A DNA stretch of 44,094 bases, from assembly GCA_028706405.1 (NCBI GenBank), contig JAQWBM010000012.1, positions 1 through 44,094 of the forward strand, given 5' to 3'. Below are positions 9,307 through 17,034 of the stretch, one piece after another. Made by a program: the position numbers and the translations under genes. The stretch comes from Eubacteriales bacterium. GTDB taxonomy: Bacteria; Bacillota; Clostridia; Peptostreptococcales; Anaerovoracaceae. Below the pieces are notes generated by a model, which ran no database searches, was not told the origin of the DNA, and saw nothing but the letters and a program-made list of their open reading frames with translations. Each line of letters begins with the position of its first letter. The first letter of the stretch is position 1.

Positions 9307-9345
9307 AAACCCACAGTTTTAAATGGCTGCGGGTTTTATGTTTTA
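9307..9345 (+). terminator. Terminator after tRNA-Lys
   Basis: The arms AACCCACAG and CTGCGGGTT form a stem with one mismatch and a 10-nt loop, followed by TTTATGTTTT. Confidence 0.55.
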
Positions 9346-9372
9346 TCGGAAAGAATTTTTTATTATGGATTA

Positions 9373-9395
9373 AAGGTTGCCAAAAGGTTACCAAA
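9373..9395. repeat. Two direct repeats near the attachment site
   Basis: AAGGTTGCCAAA (9373-9384) and AAGGTTACCAAA (9384-9395) are spaced 11 bp, one helical turn, 73 bp from the tRNA end. They could be arm-type integrase or excisionase binding sites; this is inferred from position only. Confidence 0.45.
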
Positions 9396-9406
9396 CTTTC
9401 TTTTCC

Positions 9407-9586
9407 CTATATTTCAAACAGCTTGCACAGCCTTTCATTGTTGAGATTTAATCTGTGCTTAAACAGGTACAAGTCCTCTATGCTAAAATTATTTGTAAGC
9501 ATTTTATTTTTCAGGTCTGCAGCGAGAATGCCAGTTTTTTCAAAGATAACTTCTATTCCGATTTTTTCTACTTCATCGTTATCCAC
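9407..9586 (-). CDS. 59-aa protein expressed from an SOS-box promoter
   Basis: An ORF of 59 codons starting at GTG (9586) with AAGGAGG 9 nt upstream and stopping at TAG. The product starts VDNDEVEKIGIEVIFEK and ends NNERLCKLFEI. It is predicted to be helical, with no TM segment or recognised domain. It is the leftmost prophage gene, between the attachment site and a promoter whose spacer carries a LexA box (9645-9673). This suggests expression on DNA damage, when the prophage excises. A role in excision or host control is only inference. Confidence 0.6.
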   Translation of the reverse strand: MDNDEVEKIGIEVIFEKTGILAADLKNKMLTNNFSIEDLYLFKHRLNLNNERLCKLFEI

Positions 9587-9644
9587 TCTTTAATTCCTCC
9601 TTAAATAAAATTACCAAAAACAACTACGAATTCCTTGTGCCGAC

Positions 9645-9673
9645 AATATATCACGAACAAATGTTCACGTCAA
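9645..9673 (-). promoter_or_regulatory. SOS-regulated promoter with LexA (DinR) box
   Basis: On the minus strand TTGACG (9668-9673), 17-bp spacer, TATATT (9645-9650). The spacer contains TGAACATTTGTTCG, a match to the Gram-positive LexA box (GAAC-N4-GTTC; 9654-9667). LexA would sit between the -35 and -10 and block transcription of the 59-aa gene. Confidence 0.65.
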
Positions 9674-9741
9674 TGTCTTTCCACATAAACATTCCTCCTT
9701 TTTGAAGCCATAAACGGGGAGTTTACGCTTTGAAACATGCC

Positions 9742-9785
9742 ACCCGTGGGTGGTATATTGGGTTAAAAATTTTTTGTTATAATCT
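9742..9785 (+). promoter_or_regulatory. Promoter/operator region of the XRE regulator
   Basis: TATAAT lies at 9780-9785; no good -35 is seen. The inverted repeat CCACCC-GT-GGGTGG (9742-9755) lies 24 bp upstream and is a candidate operator, perhaps for the XRE protein itself. Confidence 0.45.
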
Positions 9786-9804
9786 TCCTTGAAAGAGGTG
9801 GGTT

Positions 9805-9999
9805 ATGAAAATTACTATAGATGATGTCTTGGAAAGAAAGGGTCTATCAAGATATTGGCTCGCCGTGGAAATAGATATGAGATATCATAATCTTGCGAAA
9901 ATATGTAACGGCAAAACCCGCTCGATGAGTTTTGATGTGCTCGAAAGAATTTGCAGAGCGTTGCAGTGCACACCGAATGAAATTTTAAAGATAGATTAA
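9805..9999 (+). CDS. XRE/Cro-CI family small transcriptional regulator
   Basis: 64 aa, nearly all one helix-turn-helix domain: an N-terminal helix (DVLERKGLSRYWLAVEI), the recognition region MRYHNLAKICNGK, and the family's typical ending DVLERICRALQCTPNEILKI. A GAGGTGGG ribosome site precedes the ATG. It is read away from the SOS-promoter gene and is one of only two plus-strand genes supported in the prophage. It may control itself through the CCACCC/GGGTGG repeat upstream, or the neighbouring genes; it is probably not the main repressor, which should lie past the right edge. Confidence 0.85.
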   Translation: MKITIDDVLERKGLSRYWLAVEIDMRYHNLAKICNGKTRSMSFDVLERICRALQCTPNEILKID

Positions 10000-10001
10000 A
10001 T

Positions 10002-10032
10002 AAGCTGCCTAATGCGGCTTCTCTTATTTTAT
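10002..10032 (+). terminator. Terminator of the XRE gene
   Basis: AAGCTGC/GCGGCTT stem (7 bp with one G-U pair, 5-nt loop) followed by CTCTTATTTTATT, directly after the stop codon. Confidence 0.75.
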
Positions 10033-10080
10033 TCGTACAGATAGATAAATTTTTTATGATTTCATAAAATATTTTCCAGC

Positions 10081-10113
10081 AATAAAACAAGAGCCCCAGC
10101 ATTACACCGGGGC
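10081..10113 (-). terminator. Second late-operon terminator
   Basis: On the minus strand GCCCCGG/CTGGGGC (7 bp with one G-U pair, loop TGTAATG) is followed by TCTTGTTTTATT. It backs up the terminator at 10185-10212. Confidence 0.65.
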
Positions 10114-10184
10114 CAGCTCCTACACCACAACTCTAGTAAGTGATGATTAAAAATACCATAAACTCACCGGGCTGACAAGCCAAA

Positions 10185-10212
10185 AAACCAAAAAAGCCGG
10201 GTCTCCCCGGCT
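10185..10212 (-). terminator. Main terminator of the phage late operon
   Basis: On the minus strand AGCCGGG-GAGA-CCCGGCT is followed by TTTTTGGTTTTTTGG. The stem begins at the last gene's stop codon. Confidence 0.85.
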
Positions 10213-10484
10213 CATTGTTTTTCCCTGATATGGTCATCCAGCCTTTTGTGTGCGGATGACGCGGACCCTTCCACTTTGCTCAGTCTCCCCTCGTGCTCCC
10301 TTAGGTCCGCTTCTACCTTTTCGACCTTCGCATTGATGCCGAGGATTGTATCCAGCTTCGCATTGACCGTACCGCGCCACTCCCCATCATTTGAAATTCT
10401 TCCTTCCCGTGCCATGAGCCAGCCGGACAGACCGACAAAGCAGCCTATGACCGTAATAATTATTACTATCGTGTTCCAATCCAT
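10212..10484 (-). CDS. XhlA-like membrane protein of the lysis module
   Basis: 90 aa: an N-terminal transmembrane helix (TIVIIITVIGCFVGLSGWLM) followed by a long charged coiled coil (KLDTILGINAKVEKVEADL and onward). This is the hemolysin XhlA layout: a membrane-anchored coiled coil encoded beside holin and amidase that assists lysis. The second of two in-frame ATGs (10484) is preferred because GGAGG lies 7 nt upstream; the first (10490) is too close to it. It is the last gene before the tandem terminators. Confidence 0.7.
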   Translation of the reverse strand: MDWNTIVIIITVIGCFVGLSGWLMAREGRISNDGEWRGTVNAKLDTILGINAKVEKVEADLREHEGRLSKVEGSASSAHKRLDDHIREKQ

Positions 10485-10497
10485 CGGCATCCCTCCC

Positions 10498-10728
10498 CTA
10501 CTTCAATGATTTCATGACTTCATCGCCCCGTAGGGCAGCCTGGGTAAACGAATTGTTTTTCCAAAACGCGATTAAGGCTGTTATTACCGTAGCCGAAGTT
10601 GCGATCAGCTCCGTCACTGTCTCGTCTGCTATTGGGATCGGGCTGTAGCCGGCCATGGTCAGAATCTGATTGACCAGGGCTAACGCTAAAATAACGGTCC
10701 GTGTAATGGTTCCTGTTGATACTTTCAT
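10498..10728 (-). CDS. Phage holin
   Basis: 76 aa with two hydrophobic segments (TRTVILALALVNQILTMAG and VTELIATSATVITALIAFW) joined by a short polar turn, and a charged C-terminus. This fits SPP1/phi-LC3-type holins that open the membrane to let endolysin reach the wall. AAAGGAG precedes the ATG at 10728. It sits between the amidase and the XhlA-like gene, a standard lysis cassette. Confidence 0.85.
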   Translation of the reverse strand: MKVSTGTITRTVILALALVNQILTMAGYSPIPIADETVTELIATSATVITALIAFWKNNSFTQAALRGDEVMKSLK

Positions 10729-10744
10729 AATTATGTACTCCTTT

Positions 10745-11446
10745 CTACTTTGCAATCCTGTCCAGCATGGCAAATATCTGCCCCTTGGACATATAGCCGT
10801 CTAAATCGTTTCTGTGGGCTTCTGGGCTATTGATAAGGCCCTTGCTATGCAAGCTGTCCAGATGCTTTTCTGCCCAATGCAGCTTCTCTTCAATCCAAGA
10901 GATACCCAGGTAGCCCAGGATGCCTTTTGCGTCTGCTGCAGCCCATTTCTCCCGCCAGTCAGCAGCCTTTAGCTTTTCCACTGCGGCCAGGTTGGTCATA
11001 AATTCATGCTCAATTAGTACAGCCGGCATAATCGTTTTTGCGATCACCGTAAAGTCCGAGGCTTTTACCCCGCGGTCCGTAAGGCCCAGGAGCTTGCTTC
11101 TTGCGTGGATAGCATCAGCCAGGGGCTTTCCCTTTACGCTGCCAGGATAATGATAGATTTCCCAGCCGTTTGCAGCGTTCCAGCCGTCACCAAATGCATT
11201 GGCATGGATACTTATAAACAGGTCCGCTCCGGTGCTATTTGCCGCCTTACAGCGCGAATCCAGGCTTGCATCGGCTTCCTGGTCGATATCGCAACTGTAC
11301 ATGGTTTTCAGTCCATGACGCTCCAAGTGATAAGCCAAGCGCCTAGCAACGGCTCTGTTGAATTCGTACTCCCGCAGACTTCCGTCCGGAGAGCGTTTTC
11401 CTGCGGTGCTTACCGCATGGCCAGGATCGATACATATAAGTGTCAT
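10745..11446 (-). CDS. N-acetylmuramoyl-L-alanine amidase (endolysin, Amidase_3)
   Basis: 233 aa. It cleaves the amide bond between muramic acid and the stem peptide, as the phage endolysin. Expected zinc ligands are visible: DPGHAVSTAG near the N-terminus, a Glu in YEFNRAV, the SIHANAF histidine, and the catalytic Glu in LIEHEFMTN. The Amidase_3 domain covers about residues 1-178. The last ~55 residues form a short extra region that may bind the wall. There is no signal peptide, which fits holin-dependent release. It lies directly upstream of the holin. Confidence 0.92.
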   Translation of the reverse strand: MTLICIDPGHAVSTAGKRSPDGSLREYEFNRAVARRLAYHLERHGLKTMYSCDIDQEADASLDSRCKAANSTGADLFISIHANAFGDGWNAANGWEIYHYPGSVKGKPLADAIHARSKLLGLTDRGVKASDFTVIAKTIMPAVLIEHEFMTNLAAVEKLKAADWREKWAAADAKGILGYLGISWIEEKLHWAEKHLDSLHSKGLINSPEAHRNDLDGYMSKGQIFAMLDRIAK

Positions 11447-11483
11447 AAAATCCCCTCCCTAAAACAAGAGAGCAGCCCGCAGG

Positions 11484-11726
11484 CTACCCTCTTATCAATT
11501 CTTTGTAATCTTTATAGGCGGCATCCCAGTCAAAATCTTTCGGAATGCCAGGATACTCTTCAAATACATGCTCCCCGGCCCCGTCCTTGTAGGATTCACC
11601 GAAGTGGCCCCGGATGGAACTGATCAGCTTGTCCGTGCATACTGATGTGTCGTCCTGCTTGCCGTTCGCTGCGTAGATTCCCAAGATGACATTATAATAC
11701 TTGTCCTTAAATTCGTTTCTGCTCAT
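11484..11726 (-). CDS. Conserved-looking small phage protein
   Basis: 80 aa, soluble and mixed charge (starts MSRNEFKDKYYNVILGIYAA). No known domain recognised. It lies between the tail-fibre genes and the endolysin, a position often used by small accessory tail or lysis-timing proteins. A purine-rich GAAAGAGG region precedes the ATG. Confidence 0.65.
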   Translation of the reverse strand: MSRNEFKDKYYNVILGIYAANGKQDDTSVCTDKLISSIRGHFGESYKDGAGEHVFEEYPGIPKDFDWDAAYKDYKELIRG

Positions 11727-11793
11727 TTTGCTTTACCTCTTTCTTTCTCTGCATTAAAAAACAGCCGGGATTGGCTGCTATGAAACTGATGGG

Positions 11794-12180
11794 TTATTCT
11801 TCATCCGGATAAAGTCCCCGGATATGCGTCTTAGCGGCTACAATTAACGCCTGGATTTGCGCTGCCTTCGGACTGCCTTCCGCTGAGTATTCCAGGTAGA
11901 CTTTGTTGGCCCGGTCCACTGTGATTGACTGCTCATCCCATAGGATTAGGGCAGTTCCATCAGCTTTGTAAGTCATAGTCTCGTAGGCCTGCTCGCGGAG
12001 TTCAGCGGGAGTTAAAATAACCGGATCCGGCCTTGGTGCTACGCGCTGAAACTCCCCATCTCTATACATATCTCCATAGATGATATCGTCCGGTGCTTCA
12101 ATGGCTCTTGGGAAAAGAGTCTTATTCACATTTACCGTTAAAACTTTGCCTGTTTCTTGCTCTACGATTACAAACATCAT
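11794..12180 (-). CDS. Tail-fibre-associated protein (XkdW-like or assembly protein)
   Basis: 128 aa. The first half carries β-strand-like residues (FVIVEQETGKVLTVNVN), followed by ILTPAELREQAYETMTYKAD and a helix-rich end. The layout resembles fibre assembly or XkdW-type proteins found after fibre genes. The ATG at 12180 overlaps the fibre gene's TGA (ATGA), and GGAGG lies 7 nt upstream, so translation is coupled to the fibre. Confidence 0.55.
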   Translation of the reverse strand: MMFVIVEQETGKVLTVNVNKTLFPRAIEAPDDIIYGDMYRDGEFQRVAPRPDPVILTPAELREQAYETMTYKADGTALILWDEQSITVDRANKVYLEYSAEGSPKAAQIQALIVAAKTHIRGLYPDEE

Positions 12181-13148
12181 CCACACGCCTCCATTCCGAA
12201 CATTGAACCGGCATTAACACTTGAAATCGGTTGACCGGACCCGTTTGTATCTGCGAATATTTCAAAATAATTACCCGCGGCACAATCTACGATTGGGCTA
12301 AAAACAATTGCATTGTTGCCTGCTCCATAAAAGTTTTCGTCGGAATGGCTAAAACCCAGCATATTGTAGACTTCTGCCCCGTTTTTATATAAGCGGATAG
12401 AGCCGCTACTATTAGTAGCATAGACGTTGCCGGAAAAGTAAAATTTTGCTTTGGTTATGCCTGCAGGGATGGTAATCCTTGAAGCACTGGATCCTAAGTT
12501 AATTGCATTGAAATCGTCTACAACTTCAGTCTCAAAACTCATTACGCCCCGACCAGCTGTAGCTGAATGAGCGGTCCCGCCATTCATTTGGGAGCGTTTT
12601 CCGTAGTGTCTCGCAGGTCTTAATAGCGCCAGTGCAGCATCTACATTTGTAATGCCATATGCGGTCTGATTTGCGGCTTCGATGAGTGCTTTTATTGCGA
12701 GTTGCCGTATCCACTGAGCGGTACCGACAGCAGAGTAGCCTAAAATGTTATCCGCTGCTCCTGCGGCCGGGATATGCTTATACCCGTCAGCAGTCGGATG
12801 AACATAGTTGTTTGCGCCGGCAGCCACACCGTCCAGCTTTGCCTTATCGGTGCTGGACATCAGCCCGTTTTTTTGCTGTGTCGCCACTGCCATAAGTGCA
12901 TTGATTGCCTCGGATACGGTTGGGTCGTCGCCCTCCAGGCCGAGAGCGGCGGCCACGACGTCAGTCAACAGGTTCGCCTTGTTCAGTGCGGTGCCGATGA
13001 CATCCCAGCCGGCGGCGTTAAAGAGCATATCCACCGGTAGAGTCCCATTGATCAGCGCCGTCCGAAATTCCGCAAAGGTATTCGGGATCGTCGCTGGCGC
13101 CTTGAGTAGCCTCGAATTGCCCTGTCCTTTGATTATTCCATCTTTCAT
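12177..13148 (-). CDS. Tail fibre / receptor-binding protein
   Basis: 323 aa. The N-terminal half has fibre features: FAEFRTALINGTLP, then the shaft-type motif GLMSSTDKAKLDGVAAGAN, then YVHPTADGYKHIP. The C-terminal ~130 residues are β-rich (ITIPAGITKAKFYFSGNVYA and following) and read like a C1q/TNF-type jelly roll, a frequent receptor-binding knob. It overlaps the upstream gene by 4 nt. It most likely contacts the host surface. Confidence 0.75.
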   Translation of the reverse strand: MKDGIIKGQGNSRLLKAPATIPNTFAEFRTALINGTLPVDMLFNAAGWDVIGTALNKANLLTDVVAAALGLEGDDPTVSEAINALMAVATQQKNGLMSSTDKAKLDGVAAGANNYVHPTADGYKHIPAAGAADNILGYSAVGTAQWIRQLAIKALIEAANQTAYGITNVDAALALLRPARHYGKRSQMNGGTAHSATAGRGVMSFETEVVDDFNAINLGSSASRITIPAGITKAKFYFSGNVYATNSSGSIRLYKNGAEVYNMLGFSHSDENFYGAGNNAIVFSPIVDCAAGNYFEIFADTNGSGQPISSVNAGSMFGMEACG

Positions 13149-13618
13149 CTGTCACCTCCATGCGCGTCCCCGCAGCGTAAAAAAACAACGGCCATGCGCT
13201 GCAAGAGATTGTAAATATTGAGTAGATTCTGTTCGAGGCTGTTGGCATCTTGCCAATTAAGGCTGTCCCAGTATCGAATATCAGGGGAGCCCGGGAGCCG
13301 GTGGAAGGTATCCAGCAGAGCATCTACATTGCTCCAAATACGGTCGATTTGGGGCCGGTATGGAAAATCTGTCATGGCCCAATCTGTTTTAACCACAACC
13401 TCTACGTTGTACCCGTATGATCGCAATTGTCCGGCCACGTAGGAGCAGTTGCTTTCGATGCGATTCAGATCGGGATAGTTCAGGGCGCCTTTGTTAACCG
13501 CTGCGTTGCCCGGATAGGCGTCTGCATATCTGACATCCGCCAGGGTCCGGTCGGTGATACACGCAAATGCCCAGTACTTTACTCCGGACCCGTACTTAAA
13601 TGTACCGTATTTAGCCAC
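13145..13618 (-). CDS. Phage tail/baseplate-region protein
   Basis: 157 aa. It begins MAKYGTFKYGSGVKYWAFAC and continues with IESNCSYVAGQLRSYGYN and a C-terminal helical stretch (SLEQNLLNIYNLLQRM). Proteins of this type are encoded between the baseplate and fibre genes of Clostridia phages; a structural or fibre-adaptor role is inferred from position. It overlaps both neighbours by a few bases. Confidence 0.6.
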   Translation of the reverse strand: MAKYGTFKYGSGVKYWAFACITDRTLADVRYADAYPGNAAVNKGALNYPDLNRIESNCSYVAGQLRSYGYNVEVVVKTDWAMTDFPYRPQIDRIWSNVDALLDTFHRLPGSPDIRYWDSLNWQDANSLEQNLLNIYNLLQRMAVVFLRCGDAHGGDR

Positions 13619-13835
13619 TTATATCACCTTCATCGGCCTCTTCCGGCGGTTCTTCGGAGGGAACCGGATCCACCGGCTCAACCGACCTCTCCGCGATCTC
13701 CTGGACATCAGCCTCGGTAAAAATCCCCCTAGAGAGATATTCCTCGGCTTTTATGGCTACATATGCAAGGCTGACCTGACCCTTGGCGACTCCCGATATC
13801 ATGCTCTCCTTGAGCCATTGCGATAGATTAAACAT
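13611..13835 (-). CDS. XkdX-like small tail protein
   Basis: 74 aa. The start MFNLSQWLKESMISG and the following FTEADVQEI resemble the short XkdX family found after tail-fibre genes of PBSX-type phages; the tail is Pro/Glu-rich. Position between two fibre-type genes supports this. Exact role unknown. Confidence 0.5.
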   Translation of the reverse strand: MFNLSQWLKESMISGVAKGQVSLAYVAIKAEEYLSRGIFTEADVQEIAERSVEPVDPVPSEEPPEEADEGDISG

Positions 13836-13846
13836 ATATGTACCTC

Positions 13847-15094
13847 CTATCCCAGCAGCGCAATTGCCGCTTTAATATCGTCTATAACTTTTGTAATATT
13901 TTTCGCCGCCTTGACATACACCTGCCCCAACTCACTTGACAACATAATATTGGTTAACCCGTCAAAAGTTCCTGCCGCTTCTGCTTCGTTGAGTGCGGTT
14001 TGGTCTGATGTGCATAGTTCAGTATCAACCGCAGAAGAATAATAAATCATCGTGATCGGGTTTGATGTAAGGTATGTTGTCAGTTTTACAATAGCGTCTG
14101 CGGCTGAATCCGTTCCCAGCACCCCCGTTAATGCATTCGCCAGTTTTAATGCGCACCCACTCGTGTATGTATAAACACCGTTTACATTATTATCTCTAAT
14201 ATAAGAGCCTAGATTTTGCGATGTTTTGGTTGATATGCAATTTACTGAAGCTAAAAAGCCGAGGGGATTTGTAATCTGACCATTAGTAAGCCAAAACCTT
14301 GAATGCGTTGCACCAACATTTGTAAGTCCTGCGTTCCATGAAGTTGAGCCATTAAAAGTATACATTTTCGTATTATTCTTCAGATACCACTTCCCATCTG
14401 TACCCTTAACAATCTTATCCTGTACCGCCCATGTTGCCACGCTACCATCGGGATTGTAAGTCGCTGGTATGCCGTATGCGGTAAGCTGGTTGTCGGATGT
14501 GTCTTTTAAGCTGATTGATTTTGTTATGGTTTCGCTTGCATCTGCATTTTCAGCGATATAATCAAAACTAGTTAGTGAAGTTAGTGTCTGCGGATTGTCG
14601 GGGGATACGGTAATGACATAGGTCAAAGTACCGTCTGTGATGCTTCCGACTGTCTCTGTTGCGGCTGTGAAAGTTGCTGATGGAAATGTCATTGTTTTGC
14701 CAGATACGGTTGTCACGACTGCTGATTTATTGTTAGCTGTTGTAGTCAGTCCACTAAAAGTTATGGTTGCTCCGTCAGTAAAGGCAAAGTCTGCTCCCGT
14801 GGTTGTTACTGTTGTTGCCGTAAAGACTACTTTCAGCCCTTGCGTTTCGCCCAAGATTTCCAACTCCGCAAATGGAGCTTGTACGGTGTCCTCGATCTGG
14901 ACGGAGTTGCCTGTCGCCTCCTCTAAATATGCAAACTTCCGGACTGCCTCCTGTGCGGTGTAAACATCCGCCGCGTCTGCCTTAATATCAATTATATCTG
15001 TTTCCGCATCAATCACCGCATGCGCGATAGCGTTTATATCTTCCGCAATTACTTCATCAACGTTATTTATTTTATCTGTCCAATTTAGTGCCAT
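13847..15094 (-). CDS. Tail fibre / appendage protein, β-rich
   Basis: 415 aa. The N-terminus (MALNWTDKINNVDEVIAEDI) is a common start of fibre or baseplate appendage proteins. Residues ~80-190 are Thr/Ser/Gly-rich β-repeats. The C-terminal part includes GVYTYTSGCALKLANALTG and a helical end. No enzyme motif is visible. It follows the baseplate protein gene and precedes the second fibre gene, so the phage has at least two adhesion-type proteins. Confidence 0.65.
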   Translation of the reverse strand: MALNWTDKINNVDEVIAEDINAIAHAVIDAETDIIDIKADAADVYTAQEAVRKFAYLEEATGNSVQIEDTVQAPFAELEILGETQGLKVVFTATTVTTTGADFAFTDGATITFSGLTTTANNKSAVVTTVSGKTMTFPSATFTAATETVGSITDGTLTYVITVSPDNPQTLTSLTSFDYIAENADASETITKSISLKDTSDNQLTAYGIPATYNPDGSVATWAVQDKIVKGTDGKWYLKNNTKMYTFNGSTSWNAGLTNVGATHSRFWLTNGQITNPLGFLASVNCISTKTSQNLGSYIRDNNVNGVYTYTSGCALKLANALTGVLGTDSAADAIVKLTTYLTSNPITMIYYSSAVDTELCTSDQTALNEAEAAGTFDGLTNIMLSSELGQVYVKAAKNITKVIDDIKAAIALLG

Positions 15095-15133
15095 TTATAT
15101 TACCGCCTTTCCTGACAAGATTTGTCCCGTTCA

Positions 15134-16672
15134 TTAGAGCCCTTCCCATGCTTCCGTATTCGCCTTCAGGTACCCGCTGTACTGGTACTCCTCGCGCACA
15201 ATAATGGCGTTTCGGTTTTCGCCGTAATCATCGTATATCTTCACGGTGTCCCCGATTTCCCGTGCCGGATGGCCCCGCTCTTGTAGGCTGTAATTAATCT
15301 GCTTTTGCAGTACGGCAAGGATCCATTCGGCCACATCAGATCCAACCACAAGTGGGTTATTGACGGTCTTTACCTTGTCAACTTCCCCGAGTGCCTTATT
15401 CGTAGCAGTATAGATTACTTCTACCCCTGAGTATTCGTCCCGTGCGGTGACCTCGACCTTGTTGACGCGGTCGGATACCGATACCTTGGCTGGATTGCGG
15501 AGATTGCTGTTGTCCAGTGTGTCTGCGACCTCCCCAAGCGCCATGTCAATAAATTGTAATTCATCATCCCGGTTAAAAAAGCATACCGACTTGGATGCCT
15601 GAGCAATCAGCCGGATTGCCTCTTTGTGAGTGGCATCTTGCGATATACATTTGCCAATTGTCCGGTTTCCGATCGCTGCAGGGATATTGATCGCTATAGG
15701 CAAACCGCTATCAGCAATTACAGCACTTACCGCCTCTGTAACCGTCCATGTGCCGGTCATTCCTATCCTGCATTTTCCATCCATAAAGTAAAACCAGTCA
15801 TGGGCGATTAGCTTAGCTGTCATGGAGTTGTCTTCGGCCTGCGAGGATGTATAATAGGTTCTCCCCATATTTACTCGTTCGATAGATGCTTTTGTTGCCC
15901 CGACTCCTATTGCCGCATTCATGCCCTGCCCCTCCTGCAAATATTTGTAAACGCCCTGCGGATTAATCATGTTGTATTTGCGATCCTGATTCTCAACTGT
16001 AATAGCCAACTCCGCCGACGGTAAGCTTTCCGCCCACGGAGATACTTCATTGAGCAGTCTCATTTCCATTGTGTTCGTTTCGTCAAAGGTTTGGATGATG
16101 CCAAAAACTACTTCCGCAATCCGGACCCTGCGGCGGGGGACCGATGTTTTCAAAAATGTTAATTTAACTTTTCGGTAACCATCTACGGGCATATTGGACA
16201 CATACCGCGCGTTATCATTATCAATAACAATATCTTCCCCCAGCAGGATGCCGGTAGAACCGTATACCTGAATTTTGAAACTTGTTGCGTACTGATCGGC
16301 TCGATCGTCAAAAATAACCGTAAAACCAATAGATGATTGATTGGCAGTAAAATCAAATTCCAGTACCTGTGGAGTAGAAAGAATGCCGTCATTTCCGGAT
16401 ATTTCGCTGCTCCACCATCCAACTTCGCCGTTGTCAATCTCGTCTGGCAAGATATAAGAGCCGTCCAAAACAAAATAATTGTGCTCGAGCGACGCCAGCC
16501 TTTTGTCCATACCATCGACCCTGTTATGCGTCTGATCGAGTTCGGATATTGCCGCCTCGCTCGTTGCTGTCACTTGAGCGTTTTCGGCTGCATCCACATC
16601 AACCAGCTCAAAGCTCACTCGTATATCAGACCAGCGCTCCGGGCCGTACGGGTTTTGCTTCAATGGTTGCAT
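15134..16672 (-). CDS. Baseplate / tail hub protein
   Basis: 512 aa, large and β-rich. Visible segments include WWSSEISGNDG, AELAITVENQDRKYNMINPQ and ERGHPAREIGDTVKIYDDYG. The last resembles the end of Dit/Tal-type siphovirus tail-tip proteins. GAGAGGTGAG precedes the ATG at 16672. Its place between the DUF6711-like and fibre genes is that of a tail-tip protein. Confidence 0.65.
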   Translation of the reverse strand: MQPLKQNPYGPERWSDIRVSFELVDVDAAENAQVTATSEAAISELDQTHNRVDGMDKRLASLEHNYFVLDGSYILPDEIDNGEVGWWSSEISGNDGILSTPQVLEFDFTANQSSIGFTVIFDDRADQYATSFKIQVYGSTGILLGEDIVIDNDNARYVSNMPVDGYRKVKLTFLKTSVPRRRVRIAEVVFGIIQTFDETNTMEMRLLNEVSPWAESLPSAELAITVENQDRKYNMINPQGVYKYLQEGQGMNAAIGVGATKASIERVNMGRTYYTSSQAEDNSMTAKLIAHDWFYFMDGKCRIGMTGTWTVTEAVSAVIADSGLPIAINIPAAIGNRTIGKCISQDATHKEAIRLIAQASKSVCFFNRDDELQFIDMALGEVADTLDNSNLRNPAKVSVSDRVNKVEVTARDEYSGVEVIYTATNKALGEVDKVKTVNNPLVVGSDVAEWILAVLQKQINYSLQERGHPAREIGDTVKIYDDYGENRNAIIVREEYQYSGYLKANTEAWEGL

Positions 16673-16676
16673 TCGC

Positions 16677-17021
16677 TCACCTCTCAATCAAGCTTACGGA
16701 GATATCCTTATACCGGATCGCTCCATTCTGGTAGTCCATAGCTCCCGCCTTTCGGTCTCCGGCATAAAATGTGCCAGTTTTGACGGTATTGTCCTCCGGG
16801 TCTATATATGTGACTTGGAAAAATACCGAAGATACTGCCTGAAACAAACGGCTCGTTTCCTCCTTGGATAGATGGCTCCAGGATGGCTCCAATTTTCGTT
16901 TAGTGGCGATCCTTTCGATAAACATCATCCCGTTAGCTGCTCTCTCCGCTTTGGATATATCCTGTATTCCAACTTTAAAATCGGATGGGGTGGGAATGGT
17001 AACCCCGTTTATTTTCAACAC
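16677..17021 (-). CDS. DUF6711-like tail protein
   Basis: 114 aa starting MLKINGVTIPTPSDFKVGIQ, with GTFYAGDRKAGAMDYQNG near the end. This pattern is typical of a small family encoded directly after the tape measure gene of Clostridia siphoviruses (DUF6711). Likely a distal tail component; function inferred from synteny. Confidence 0.7.
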   Translation of the reverse strand: MLKINGVTIPTPSDFKVGIQDISKAERAANGMMFIERIATKRKLEPSWSHLSKEETSRLFQAVSSVFFQVTYIDPEDNTVKTGTFYAGDRKAGAMDYQNGAIRYKDISVSLIER

Positions 17022-17034
17022 ATCCTCGCCCCCC

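Noticed and set aside
9651..9686. 11-codon ORF with AGGAGG upstream on the minus strand
   Set aside because: It overlaps the -35 and LexA box and lies before the predicted transcript start; kept only as a remark.
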